A stretch of DNA of 64,000 nucleotides. It comes from Vesta saturnalis. Lineage: Eukaryota; Arthropoda; Insecta; Coleoptera; Lampyridae. Below the pieces are notes generated by a model. It saw only the letters and a program-made list of their open reading frames with translations. It was not told where the DNA came from and ran no database searches. Numbering within the stretch: the first letter of the stretch is position 1; each line of letters starts with the position of its first letter. The DNA is taken from positions 2,045,001 to 2,109,000 of the forward strand of contig JARFJB010000896.1 in the NCBI GenBank assembly GCA_036346205.1, given 5' to 3'. Shown here in pieces: positions 48,410 through 60,539 of this stretch. A program made the position numbers and the translations under genes.

Positions 48410-50870
48410 ATTCTACTGATATAAGGTCTCTATCTAAAAGTTTTAGCTATAACCTTATACTGGGTTTTAACTTTTAAAATTGTCGCAAGTAATAATGTTA
48501 ATTTTGTCGTTATGTTTAAGCACCCTTCAAGAGTTGGACAGAGTATTTCCGCACTCAATAACCGTTCATAGGATTAGTACATACATAGTGAGTAATAAAC
48601 ACATGATTACCGTTATAGCTAACTTCAAAGGTATAACTCACCATTAGCTTTGTTGTGTATGGGAATAACAGAAAACTTAAACCGTTCAGTTGGCATAAAT
48701 TACAATTACGGTGAACGCCTTACCTGTATTCACTGTGACAAGTCGCTCAACCTAAACTTTCGCTATCTGATGACCAATACAGCGCATTCTTAGTATGTCC
48801 GATTTCTAGAGGTAATTAGAGCATGAAGATAGGAAGGCGAGCGTATATAAAAAATCTAAATAAATCAAAATCTTGGTTACTCAGCAACATTTATGTAAAT
48901 TTTAAATATATGAACAGTCAGCCAAAGGGCGTAAAAGACGAACTAACTTGCGACCTAACTGAAGCGAAAGGTCGCCTAATCTTTTTAAGAAAAGTGGTGC
49001 CCGTGTCAAACAAACGAAAAATAACTGGTATTATTTGCACTTAAGTAAGTGCTTGAAATAAGCCAGTTTAACTGAAAGTACATTACCATCTAGGCTTGTA
49101 AAAATACAGTAAATCTTCTAGTACATCTCGTTTTTTAAACTGCTCAGCAGATATAATGGAGTCAACCCAAAGTAATCAAAACTGTCTCTAAATTTCACAA
49201 TCCAAAATCGTATTCCTTATCAAAATTTACAAGCCCAGAAAATTATTCAATTTTCCGTTGTTCTCCCAAAAACGATAAAGTTAATTCTTTTGAATCTGTA
49301 ATTCACATATCTAAAGTAATGTAATTCCCAAAAGTTACGTTTCTTTGAAAGGGACTTAATGATAACAATTATTTTGCTTTTAAACCTGTTAATTTTTTTT
49401 TTTATTTACTTTATTTATTTATCTAATCGACCGGACTAAATTAACAAAACGCGCTGTCCACATGATGTCAAAAGTCTTATTAAAATTAAAAGCTTTTCAT
49501 ATTACTGTAACTTTGCAAAAAATTAATTGCCCAATTTAAGTTCAGGTCATTAAATTTATTTTTGTGGAAAATAAAAGAATAGCAATTTTCGGTCCGTTAG
49601 TAACAAATCTAACCTAGGTGAAATTTGTATAACTACACTATTCGTAAAGAAAATTTACCTGTTGAATAAAATTGTTACGTGTGTTCCAAATCTACCGAAT
49701 ATTAGTTATTATTTTCCAACCTTAATATTCGTTGGTATCCAGCATCAAAAATGTAGTATAGATAGTTAAAATTGAGCATGTCAGGGTGTAAATTTTTGAA
49801 ACCATTAAGTTAAATTACGGTTTTGCTGCTTTTTTATCATTAGATTCCCAATTGCGTAAATGATAGTCTCTTTCGGTTTGGTTGCATTAATACATGGAAA
49901 ATTCTATTAATGTGACACTTCGTTTTAGTAAGTTTTCTCTGTAAATATTGATCAGTCTTAGTCTTAGAGTTGCGCGATTGAGAAGAAAAATATGGTTACG
50001 TATAATGAAATTATTTGCAGAAAACATAAGTTAAAGTATACGGCGACCGCGAGTCCCGAGGAAGTAGATAAGTCTTTAATTGACGAACAATCAATTCGGT
50101 CTCTAGATACGTGGCTCATTTTTTGACGGGATGTTTTTGACACAAATATACCATGTTTCAATGATAACCGTCCGACATGCCTTTGAGACGCAGTTTGGAT
50201 GAATGAAGTAATTCTTTTCCGATCCAGTTCCGGAAGGCTATCGTTCTTAGCGCGTATATCAATTTAAAGAAAGATGATGTAATTGGCTAATACAGAGATA
50301 AGGGTAATTAAATTGAAGATGGCGAGCACTAATTGGGGTTGAAGTGAGTCTAATTAGCGAAGTCAGCATATGTGGAAGCGCTCAGCACCCGGAGTAGTGA
50401 ATTTGTGTTATGCTGCGATAAATGAACTTTCGTTAAAGGAAGTTTTCCTGTCAACCCTTTGAAGGGGATATTAAAGTAGATTTGACTATCGAAGTAGTCT
50501 AATATCGTTCCATATAGTTAGCCTGAATTTACACCGTTGAAGATTCCTTGGTAGAGGGTTGCGTTAAAGCTTTAGTGCTACTTTCAACCCCGGATGATTA
50601 CGCCTTGTGCGGGTAAAAATAAACATATGATTTACGAACTCTGATTACCATTAGGTTCATGGCTGGCTCAACTAACATAAACATTGCTGTATATAATTAA
50701 GCTTTGCGTTCCTATAATTTACGTCCAAGAAAAGTGTACACAGTACACGTATAACTTGTGAAGTGCAAACGTAAATATTTCTCGTGCTATATAACCAAAT
50801 GAAATAGAAGTCAAACAGTGTATGTTATTGTAAAGAACTTTCATAAATTTATGACGTTGATTTCCTACCG
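48410..50870. other. Stretch without a recognised gene
   Basis: A 73-codon frame at 48823-49044 is unrecognised. Bases 50160-50600 are somewhat GC-richer and could be an LTR or UTR. Confidence 0.4.
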
Positions 50871-50875
50871 GAAAG

Positions 50876-51007
50876 CATCCCAAGGTGGTTGCGACGACGG
50901 GTTCTGGCATTAAAACGCATACAAACAGCGCTGCATCGCGTGCTGTACAAAGAAAAGCGGAAGAGCCTAGAGAAGCTGATCGTGCGAAGGCTTTGCCGAG
51001 AGAAATG
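50876..51007 (+). CDS. Possible host exon (or retroelement leader ORF)
   Basis: A 44-codon open segment begins after GAAAG at 50875 (possible AG acceptor) and ends with ATG followed by GTAATC (possible donor at 51008). It reads HPKVVATTGSGIKTHTNSAA, then a charged stretch with KAEEPREADRAKALPREM. Codon use is GC-richer than the surrounding DNA, and the composition (Ala, Lys, Glu, Arg) suggests a soluble or disordered segment. Its phase (0) matches the downstream candidate at 51826. No family is recognised. The opposite-strand frames here look like shadows. Confidence 0.3.
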
Positions 51008-51825
51008 GTAATCACTTACGTACATATGTATTTGTGAATGCGTTGTTGACAATTACAATAAAGTGATTGTCTTTTTTTTTGCATTTGATGAAGGTTGAAT
51101 ACGCTTTGTTTAAAGTTCACCTAATAGTTTGTACATGGGGTTCAATTGAATTTGAAAGCATGTTCATCCGAGATTTATTTCATTCCTGCTGTGTTATTTC
51201 TGTACATGACGACTTCGCTAAACTGATTTGTGTATTTTTGTAAATTCGTTAGATTTGAACGTTCGATGTTCGTTATAAACGCTTTGGTATTTAAAAAGTA
51301 AGTTACAATAGATTAACTAAGATGATCTAGCTACAATCATCCCGATTTAAACAGGTTGGTTGAATGGTATTTTTTAAAGATGGAGTAATCAGTGCACCGT
51401 ATTTTTTTATGGAAATTGATACATTACATAAATATTTAATGAGATTGCTTGACGATTTCTTTATTTTAACTTGATTATAACGTAACCATCAGAGAAATAA
51501 TTCATTATTGAACATTTTAGCATTATTTTGTTGTTTGGTATATTTCAGTTGGTTACAAATTTTAAAGCATAACGTAACGTCATATTAAGAAATTAGAATG
51601 TTGAATGACCATTTGTTGTGTTAGTAGCCCGGCATGGTTTTGCTAGCACCTGTCAATATTATTTTGTAGCCTTTCAGATATTGGCGTACCGCTTGCTGGT
51701 CGACCTGTAAATTACGTCTAAAGTATACTAGTTTTAAGTGTTAGGCAAGCTATGAACCTACATAATTAGGAATTTAACCACTATTTTGATATTTGTATCA
51801 TTCTGGCACCCATTTGGTTTATGAG

Positions 51826-51996
51826 AACCCCTATTTTGAAGAACGAATTAAAATCTATGTAAACAGACAAAGAAAGGTTCACAATATGCCTACCCCTGAG
51901 CTTCCGGCACCCCTTGATTTTATGTGTTACCCCGTTATACTGCCGATTTCGACTGTGACAGATAAAGTTGACACCCAACGTGCTTTTCGATTCTAA
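51826..51996 (+). CDS. Possible terminal host exon
   Basis: After a GAG at 51823-51825 (possible acceptor) the frame runs 56 codons to TAA at 51994. It reads NPYFEERIKIYVNRQRKVHN, then PTPELPAPLDFMCYPVILPI. Proline spacing and amphipathic character look like real protein, unlike most short frames in the window. The open frame extends a little upstream to 51790. I do not recognise it. It lies about 250 bp before the first gag-like sequence of the Gypsy element, so a retroelement origin is possible too. Confidence 0.3.
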   Translation, partial: NPYFEERIKIYVNRQRKVHNMPTPELPAPLDFMCYPVILPISTVTDKVDTQRAFRF

Positions 51997-52239
51997 AAAT
52001 TTTAAGGCGGCTTATGGTAGGATTTTCTTAACTTTTTTTCGGTTGTATTTTAGGATAGTTTTGTCGTATTTTTTTTATTATGTTAGTTGTTAAGGATTTC
52101 GCATATTACTTTTAAGATGGGATACAAAATGAATATAGATCGGCTTATACCTAGTGAAGTTAGGTATGAGAGTATAAGATGAGATTTAACATTCGTTGTA
52201 ACATTTTTAAGTACATTTATTAATGATGAAAATAATGGA

Positions 52240-52790
52240 AAAATTACGCAGCGTGCATATTGCGCTTTTAATTTTGAAACTGACAAAATTGGGTTGAAGT
52301 TTGTCACGAATTAGCAAAACTTTTGGAAGAGGTTAAAATTAATACGTCAATGAAAATATTGGCAATTATGGAATTTTGGAACGAATTTCGGAATTACTGA
52401 TTTCACGGCGAGTTAATGATAGATAATTGTTTTCTGAATGTTTAGATTTACTTACCGGTAACGCATTAATTTATGTTAGATCGATAAGAGAAGTCAATAC
52501 TTGACGTGAGTTAGTGGAACTCTTGAAAGTTCAATTTCAGCCCATTGATTATGATGGTCGCTTATTGGAAGAAATTAAGCGATGTATGCAAGGAACGGAC
52601 GCACCTATGGAATTTACATCGTTATGCGGAATTTAGTCTCGCTAAGGTTAAAGAAGTACCGATACAGGAAGTTCGCGTTAATTCTACATTAAATCGGCAG
52701 TTTACCATAATCGTCTGAAATCGAAGAATCAAGCAAGCTTTCGAAAAATAAAATTTTAATATACTACATTTTCGACTTTAAAGACTATGG
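52240..52790 (+). pseudogene. Gypsy gag (capsid-like) relic
   Basis: In shifting frames the sequence gives CLDLLTGNALIYVRSIREVN near 52438-52500, then LVELLKVQFQPIDYDGRLLE and IKRCMQGTDAP near 52515-52610, and AEFSLAKVKEVPIQEV near 52630-52680. This is the capsid-type gag region of Gypsy elements, which forms the particle. No CCHC knuckle is visible. Many stops occur. Confidence 0.6.
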
Positions 52791-52833
52791 TGATACATAG
52801 TTCATTTCAGTCAAAATCTTTGGCTAAGAATTA

Positions 52834-53115
52834 TTGGGATTATTAGACAGCGGATCATCAAAGACTATTGGAAGTATGAGTTGGGCGAAATTAAATCGTT
52901 TGGGAGTGAAGTTGAATAGAAACCATACGTCAACTTGTTTCGTGGTCAATGACCAATCTGTTAAGAGTATCGGATCAGTCACCAATAACCTAGGAATTAA
53001 GTGGGGAATTGTAACGATGAACGTCATTGTAGTATCGGACATACCGCAGCTCATTTTGGGAGTTGATTTTTGGAAACGAACGAATTTTGCCCCCGATTTA
53101 AGAAGAGGAGGGTAA
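52834..53115 (+). pseudogene. Gypsy aspartic protease
   Basis: GLLDSGSSKTIGS near the start carries the DSG catalytic aspartate; usual elements have DSGAS or DTGAS. ILGVDFWKRTNFAPDLRR near the end is the typical ILGxDF flap-end block. This is a retropepsin that would process the polyprotein. The reported frame starts at a non-ATG codon and is part of a polyprotein; it stops at 53115 before the RT. Confidence 0.75.
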
Positions 53116-53374
53116 AAGTTTGAAAATAATAAAACCATCGACGCTTTGGGGAGCCGTGAGCCTGTAATACGTTTCCGACTGGATTTGAACAAAGAACAGT
53201 TCCGATAACTTGATGAAGTCGTCGATGATTACTTTAAGTCCATTGGGGATAAGGAGATTGTCTATGCCTCATTGGTATAACACCTGGTTAAGACAACTAG
53301 TGAACCGATTAATCAACAGTATTACCGTGTATCGCAGTATATACAACAACATATTGACGTCGAATTAGAAAAAA

Positions 53375-54227
53375 ATGTTAAAGTTAGATGTGGTAGAAAA
53401 ATCCGCGAGTGCTTTGTCGAGCCTTATAGTATTAGTGAAGAAGAAGAATAGAAGTTGCCGATTTTGTGTGGACTTTGGAAAGGTCAATAAAGTTACCAAC
53501 AGAGATGGTTATCCGCTACCTTATGTGTTGCCTATTTTGGATCGTCTGCATGACGCGAAATATACATCGTCATTGGATATTAAGTCAGAGTATTATTCCG
53601 TAACGATGGCTGAAGATTCTAAGCAATATACCGCATTTACCGTATCCAATAGGGGTTTGTTTCTATTTAAATGTTTACCATTCGGTCTCGTCAACGCACT
53701 AGAGAGTTGGAAAAGTTTTATAGACCGCGTTTTAGGACCAGAATTAGAACCACACGTTTTTGTAAATCTCGATGACACCATTATTTGTACTCATACTTTC
53801 GAAAAGCACACTGAAGTTTTACAGGAAGTTTTTCGCCGATTTTCAGAAGCAGATCTTACGTTGGGAAGGGATAAGTGCGCGTTCTGCCAATCCGAACTTA
53901 GATATTTGGGATATGTCGTTAACGCTGATGTACTATCGGTTGAACCCGGATAAAATTAGCGCCATTTTGAAGAATCCTACACCGAAGAGCCCTACTGAAG
54001 TGAAAGTCTGATTCGTGTAGCGAGCTGTTTCATAAAAAAATGTTCGACAATTATCGCACCTTTAACTAAATTATTCAAAAAGTTTGCAAAATTTATTTGA
54101 AATGAAGATTGTGATAAGAGCTTTCGGGATTATTAAAGATTCTTTGGTTTCCGAACCTATACTATCGGGTCCCGATTTTCCATTTGTGTCTACAGTTCAC
54201 ACAGACGCTTCAGATTTTCGGATTGGT
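53375..54227 (+). pseudogene. Gypsy reverse transcriptase, altered catalytic box
   Basis: The core runs from KLDVVEKSASALSSLIVLVK through FCVDFGKVNKVTNRDGYPLP, LDIKSEYYSV (first Asp), FKCLPFGLVNA and FVNLDDTI. The catalytic box is NLDD instead of the usual YLDD, so the Tyr at the dNTP-binding position is lost. The thumb start LRYLGYVV follows. The frame then breaks near 53950, and the RT/RNase H connection continues in other frames to 54227, where the solo LTR is inserted. It would copy genomic RNA into DNA. Confidence 0.8.
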
Positions 54228-56772
54228 TGTTACACGTCCAAACCGCACTAGGCGTCGTGTAGGCTTACTAATGTAAGCGGGTTGCCAAGCCAGCTAACAG
54301 GGAGATGGGCGTGGTCGAAATAATAAGTAAAATGAATGTTTACTAAGCTCAAACACCTTACACTTATACTCAAATGGCTCAATTCGGGAAAATATGTCTC
54401 TAGGCGCCACCACAATCGATACTTCGCTAAAATAATTGTCTTAAGCTGGATGTTAATTAACCCTACTTGATTGTGGAAAGTAGGATTGTGCTTACTCGGT
54501 AAACTCATATACGAAGGTTCTAAAACAAACACTCGTCCAAAACAATTCAACTCAAATAAATTTAGTACTACCCAGGTCATTAACAACTTTTGAACACCTC
54601 GTAAACTAAAATATCCAAAACAAAAGTTATAATACGGTAACTGAATATTTTCTGCGTATCCTCGTATACACATATAACGTTAAGTTCTATTTATTAATGA
54701 ATAAAATATCTTGTCATTCAATATTCGATAATTAATTTTGAAAACTTCTAAAATAAAATTTATCACTCAAATTCATTCAATGAACGTTATCTTTTAAATT
54801 TACTTTACCTCTTATAATATTTGACATTCGTAAACATTTACGGTTTCAAAACTCAAACTTTTATTATACTTAATGACGTTTTTAAACTAACAGCTGATCT
54901 ATTAATATTGCATTGCTCTAATGAAACTGATATAACAATTTTGTAAACCACCTGGTTAAATAAACAACAGAATAAAACATTTAACGATAAATATATATTG
55001 TCCTGCATAAAATAATCAAACACAAATATTTACATATATTACATCTCTTGGTGGAAATCTTAAACCACCAAAATACCAATTTGCCTTACTGCAAAAATCT
55101 TACTACTAACAAAAAAACAATACGATACAATATTACTCAAGAACGATTATCTTTCGGAACTAAATTAATACTTAACCAACAATACACAAATAAACTACCA
55201 AAAGATAAACGTGCTTAAATGAGTTTTCATAATCTTAAATCTAACTCTTACTTAAAATTTGTCCATAAATCCTTAGCTTTTCTTTCTTCTTTATTCTCCG
55301 TAAATTGATTATATGTAGTCCATTGGTAATTCCTTAAAATTGCCTGAAGCACATAACAATGCTTCACAATTTCACAACACTTATTCCTCTGTGCACCACA
55401 AATAGTCACTAGCGAGGTTATTACTACCCAAACACACATATAATAACGATAAACATATGGTTGCCTCTTAAAATTTCTTAACAACTTTTAAAACAATTTA
55501 GTCCTTTATACAAATAAACTTTCAATGTCATATAACGTTACTTAACTTGGCTTAATATACAATGAACCTTTCGTTCACTTAACAGGTGGTCTCAAATACT
55601 TTAGCTGAATCTCGTTACAAGCGCGCTAAACTTGATACCACTATTACGTAACAACTGTTAACTTTATTCAAATCTGCTTACGCACTATTATTTTCTTGAA
55701 GATAAACAAACTAATTTTACCTCTTCAACTTCAATTTTAAATATGGTATTGTTTATGAATGTCTTTTCCAATTTATCCCCGGTTCGGGTAACGCAGTTAA
55801 TTAAACAATTACTGCCTCATTAAAATTTCACAAACATACTCCCACTTCGTCACAGTCTATCCCCCACACTACCTCGCACGCGCCTTCCGCCAACCTTCAC
55901 AAGCAACCGCCAAAACCGAAAGCTTCACTTCCTACCTCTAACTTCAACTAACTAACTAACTCCAATCTCTCACTTCCCTATTTATAACTTCAGTCATCCA
56001 TCTTTAAACATGTCTTCCTTCCGCGTTATATTCTCCAATAATATTCACTCAAAATGTATACTTCCAACAACTGCTTCTCTCTATACAAGCACGCATGTAA
56101 TTACAATACATCGCCATATTTGTTTTCACTTACAAATTTTTCAATTACTTCCCGAAGAAATCATTTTTCGTCCTTACATTCATTCAGTGGCCCCTCTGGA
56201 CCATTACGCAACTTTTAACACTTATCTCCAACTTGCGCTCGATCTCGTTCCGCAACATTTGCAAAAATCAGTACAGTCTAATGTCTCAAATTCCATATAC
56301 ACACATTTATTCTCAACACAATTGCACAACATTACAAAACTTTCTGAAATTAATACTTAAAACATACCCAATCTTTCTCTACATATTTTCTAAAACATTC
56401 TACACTTATTCTTCACATTTTCTAATCAAGATTACCCATCTATCCAACAACATTCCTTTCTTTATCAGCAGCAAAACAGAAGCAATTCAGTGGAAAGCAT
56501 TATCGTCCCATGGACAAATTTCTCTTCACATTTACATTCATCAGAATTTATTTCTTTCAACACTAAAATCTTTATAACATTCAAATACACGTATCTACAT
56601 ACTAAATAATATCTTTCCTAAAATTCCAGTGGCGTATCATACACCCACACACATTATATACACACAAAAAAAAATTTTTTTTTTCATTCAAACTCAATAC
56701 ACTCGTGCTCAGAACACGTAATATACGTCATTATAACATCCTATATACAGGGTGCGTCAACGCAACCTGACA
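54228..56772 (+). mobile_element. Solo LTR, 2.5 kb, copy 2, inserted into Gypsy RT/RNase H
   Basis: It starts TGTTACACGTCCAAACCGCA at 54228 and ends ACGCAACCTGACA at 56772. TGGT occurs at 54224-54227 and again at 56773-56776, so a 4-bp target duplication flanks it. With the insert and one TGGT removed, the Gypsy frame is continuous at this point. The 5' 300 bp match copy 1 (19449), e.g. AACCGCACTAGGCGTCGTG, and the 3' end matches too. No internal coding sequence remains, which fits loss by LTR-LTR recombination. Confidence 0.8.
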
Positions 56773-57130
56773 TGGTTCAGTGCTAACGCAGACAATTGAT
56801 ACAGAAGAACGTGTCATTTATTATAACATCAGATTGTTAACGAAAAGCGAGAGGAAGTTTTCCACTACCGAGAAAGAATGTTTAGCAATACTTTGGTCGG
56901 TAGAGAAACTACGTGCATATATGGAAGGAGCACAATTTACAGTTATTACTGATCACGCATCCCGTGTGGCTTCACAATTTAAAGGAACCTACCGGTCGAT
57001 TAACTCGTTGGGCTATTCGTCTTCAGCAATACAATTTCGAAATTGCCCATAGGAAAAGGAAAGGATCGCGTTGTACCTTACATTTCATCGCGCTCCGTAC
57101 CAGTTATCGACGCACTTGAGGTAGATAGTA
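56773..57130 (+). pseudogene. Gypsy RNase H domain, C-terminal part
   Basis: Reads SERKFSTTEKECLAILWSVE and FTVITDHASR, which are the usual LNxxERNYSTTEKECLAIVW and TDHxxL blocks; the Glu in TEKECLA and the Asp in TDH are catalytic. A second frame continues with TRWAIRLQQYNFEIAHRKRK (normally the WALRLQEFDFEIxYxxGK block). The domain's first Asp (DASDFRIG) lies on the other side of the solo LTR at about 54210. It degrades the RNA of the RNA/DNA hybrid. Confidence 0.75.
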
Positions 57131-57139
57131 AAGCCGATT

Positions 57140-57850
57140 GTGTACCCACAGTGGAGAATTGAAAATGGGAAATTGTTGAAGCTTGTGAAGTGGAGTTATC
57201 CGAAGTTGAGAGGTAATAAAGCGAAGTGGCCTACTGTAGTAACGAAAGGGGAACGCTCCCAAATTTTATTGCAATTTTACGACGACCCTAAAGCAGGTTA
57301 TGCAGGTACATTTAACACTTACGAGCGGATATCCCGACAACATTATTGACCGAAATTAAAGGAAGATGTACGTTATATTAGTCGATGTGTCACCTGTATT
57401 AAGCATACCCCGGTACAAAAGACACCGGCCAAACATCCCGTTATCGATGAACCTCGGCAAATGATTGCCACTGATATTGCAGGACCTTTGCAGAGATCCA
57501 CTAGTGGCTATTCCTACGGCCGCTAGTATGCCCAAAAATATCGAAGAAAGTGTCTTTCTTATGTTTGGATTACCGATGTACGCGTTATGTGACAATGGTT
57601 CACAGTCTAGGAGTAACAAATTCCAGAAAATGGTATCACCATATAAGACTAAGGTCATCTTTAATGCAAACTATCATTCCCAAGCTAATCTTTCATAACT
57701 AATGAATAAAGTTATAAAGACAATGTTAGCGTCGTACATCGAAGATAGCCAGCGAAACTGGGATAAGTATTTCGCGCAAGTAGCGTGTGCCACACCCACG
57801 GCTACCCATGAAGTTACTTCCTGGTCTAGGTTGAATATATCCTTACTACT
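57140..57850 (+). pseudogene. Gypsy integrase, internally deleted
   Basis: The frames give LQFYDDPKAGYAGTFNTYER and a zinc-binding trace with CVTCIKHTP near 57390. The core follows with ATDIAGPLQRSTSGYSYGR (first catalytic Asp). A deletion then skips to ASMPKNIEESVFLMFGLPM and ALCDNGSQSRSNKF (second Asp). YHSQANLS and, after a stop, NKVIKTMLASYIEDSQRNWD follow; the latter normally comes just after the catalytic Glu, which is not seen. The domain would join cDNA ends to host DNA. It is clearly dead. Confidence 0.75.
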
Positions 57851-59887
57851 ACTTGATATAAACGAAGTTCGCCATTTTCCACAAGGACTTCTACAACATA
57901 CCAAAATATATCCACCTCTATTTATAATAAGTGAATTATTAAAAGGAATAATTAGGAATAAAAAGATTTTGTGTGAGGTATTAATTTTATTTAATCGAGC
58001 ACAGGAGTGCCTGGGCGCTAGGAAAGTGGCCTTCATACTAGGCGCCAACATATGTACGTTTTATAATTATTTCCTTAATTTTTTTTTAATGAACTAACAT
58101 TTATTTTATTTTTTAATTTATTGAGGAGAATAAATGTATATTTTAGTTTGTTTTGTAACTATATGCAACTACGCCCACTACAACTCAGTTTAGCCGTTAG
58201 CAATTATAAGTTAGATTCTTAACGAGTCAATTTTGTTTTATTTAAATTAACGTTTATTCAGTTTGTTTTCTGCTATCAAAGAATAAATAAAAGTTTCAGA
58301 ATAATTTTTATGACTAATGCTTGTGCTTAGATAATAAAGGTAACGCAAGTTTGATAATACTCTTAATCAAATTTGGAATGGACTAACCGAGATAATAGAG
58401 TTTCAAGCTTCGTCTAATTAAAATAATTAATAAAATGAATTATCTCATTCTCTTATTCTGTTTCAAATCTGAACATTAGGTAAAAATTATTCTATTTTAA
58501 GTAAAATGCAAATTGCTTACTCTAAATTTCAAAAAGTGATTAACAATTTAAATTGAATTTGTACAAAAAATGTCTAAACATGTTTAACCAGCGTTGACTT
58601 CATAACATTGTAAAAACGTAACTCAGTGTTATTGGTATCACGACTTTGTAATATTATAATTAACGACGTCATCAATTTTTTTTATCTTTTGGTATACGTA
58701 ACGTTAAGTCGCCCTTAAGACTGTAAAAATTTGGTATAGAAATCATTGTAAGTAAAGTCAGGCTCAAAGTACAGGATAAAATATCGAAAATGTGGTAGTA
58801 AACTTCGAATTCAGCTATTAAAATTGGCAATAGCAATTTTTACGACGTAATGGCTCTTCAAACATTTTGAAATAGCAATTTTTGGTTTTATAATAATGCG
58901 CATTCTATGAAATATTCTTATAAAGCTACTATAAACAGAAAAAAAGCGAATTAAAGTAGCTAGATTAAACATTATATGACATATAAGCGACTATAGATTT
59001 GGAAACGCTCTGTCTCGTAAATTAGTTTCCAACTCTGGTTCTCTGGGACTGGGTTCTAAAGTAAACCATGAGATTAGAAGTCTCTAACTGAGGCGGGAAG
59101 ACTAAATCCTGCTGAATACCCAACGGGTATCGAGCAGTTCTTCGACAAGTCGCGAAAATAGAATGTCCTATTGATAGGTATTCCATTATATTCTAAAAAA
59201 AGCAGCCCATTTTCTTTTAGAAATTCAGATAAAAGTACAATTAGCATACATGTCATAAACACTAAATAATGGCGTGGCATTTACATTTAATGTCTGAAAT
59301 AAAGCTCGCTATTTATAAAGGAAAACGTAATCTAAAAAATAGAGATAAACAGTAAAATGTGTTAAACACCGTATTTGACATTTTTCGCATTTTTTCTTGT
59401 GACTTTAATTTGTTAACAAAAGGACGTTTAATGTAATTTTAATGCAATCTGGTTGATTGATTCACAATGTTTGGTTTTTCGGAGAGAAAGGAGTATTCAA
59501 ATATCCCTGGGGATAACACTCATAACAATCAAAATCGTTTTGCAGTAAAGTAAATTGGTTGTCGCGCAATTTTACACTTGATTATGTGGGTAAGGTCGAA
59601 CATCAAACATTTAGTTTATAATGCTTTTGTATTTATAGTGTAATTTAATTGGTTTTCGAAGTTTTAAACACCCCGCCTTAATAGAAATTACGTTGCTATT
59701 GATTACTCATTGCTTGCATATTACCTAAACCAGACTAATTATTCCCTGGACATCTAAGTTACTTCACGAATAGATAAACAGAAACTGGGTTTGCATTCCT
59801 AGATGTTACGCAATTTACTTTGATATTACTTGTGCTTATTGCCTTAATAATACTAACCACCTTTGCCTTAGTTAAACTACACTAATA
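57851..59887. other. A+T-rich stretch, nothing recognised
   Basis: May include the 3' end of Gypsy (AATAAATAAAAG near 58283). A slightly structured patch at 59080-59150 (TACCCAACGGGTA hairpin) was seen, with no known match. Confidence 0.4.
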
Positions 59888-59889
59888 TA

Positions 59890-60414
59890 CACCGTGTCCA
59901 AGATAAGGATGCCCACTATGGGGATCTCGGAAACGGTAAGAGGTGGAAGGTCGGTTAAATGGAACAAAAGTTACGAATTGGAGAGGATGTATTTATGGTC
60001 TTTGTAGAACTCGAATATCTCTTTTAGTTTTTGAGATATTTGAAAAAAATTGAATTTTCTGATTTTCGTTTTTATTTTTTTCTGACGTTATTTGAAGAGC
60101 TATCAAGAAAAGAAGAGCCCATTTTCATTGCCACTTTTCTAGCTCTACTTAATGCTGTTATACAATTTTTGATACAACGTTTCGTTTGTTAGCAACCATC
60201 ATCAACTTTATTTTTTAAATACACGAAAAAATTATTTTTGCCATATTTAAATTCTCTCCTTGATTCTGAATTCAACGATATATCACACTTTATATTTTTG
60301 ATACGTTTGGGATGAGAAAATTCATATTCAATGTAAAACATCGAAAACGTACAGTTAAAACTAATACTAGAAACATTAGAAAACCGAAAAATTATTATAA
60401 AATTATGTTTTGTA
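59890..60414 (+). repeat. Left TIR, about 525 bp
   Basis: Inverted match to 63096-63586. The shared blocks include GATGCCCACTATGGGGATCT near the end and GAATTCAACGATATATCACA inside. A few indels occur. Confidence 0.85.
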
Positions 60415-60539
60415 ATTTTAAATGATAGACAAATAAAAAACAAATTTATTTTAAAAGTTAATAAACTCACAAAAGATGTTCAAAAAGATTCCCGTTATTC
60501 TCTAAACATAAATAGCATCTTCTAACTGTAGCATCTAAA

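Larger units (their letters stand above)
52240..57850 (+). mobile_element. Gypsy LTR retrotransposon, internal region, split by a solo LTR
   Basis: Gag, protease, RT, RNase H and integrase pieces lie in the canonical Gypsy order on the plus strand. The RT/RNase H junction is interrupted at 54228-56772 by an unrelated 2.5-kb LTR. I could not assign this element's own LTRs or primer-binding site; they may lie in the 50.1-51.8 and 57.9-58.3 kb stretches. No envelope-like frame is seen. Every domain has frame breaks or missing motifs. Confidence 0.8.

Noticed and set aside
56010..56577. Two overlapping plus frames of about 115 codons
   Set aside because: They lie inside the solo LTR, have no motif, and are Ser/Thr/His/Ile-rich translations of a C+A-rich stretch.
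19449..56772. The two 2.5-kb LTRs as 5' and 3' ends of one element
   Set aside because: Each copy has its own perfect 4-bp duplication (AGGT, TGGT), and the second sits inside a Gypsy gene.
52240..57850. An endogenous virus with an envelope gene
   Set aside because: Only gag, protease, RT, RNase H and integrase pieces are seen; no envelope-like frame follows the integrase.
60189..60470. A 93-codon protein, repeated at 63093-63338
   Set aside because: The two are the left and right TIR of one DNA transposon read in the matching orientation; the repeat, not coding selection, explains the similarity.
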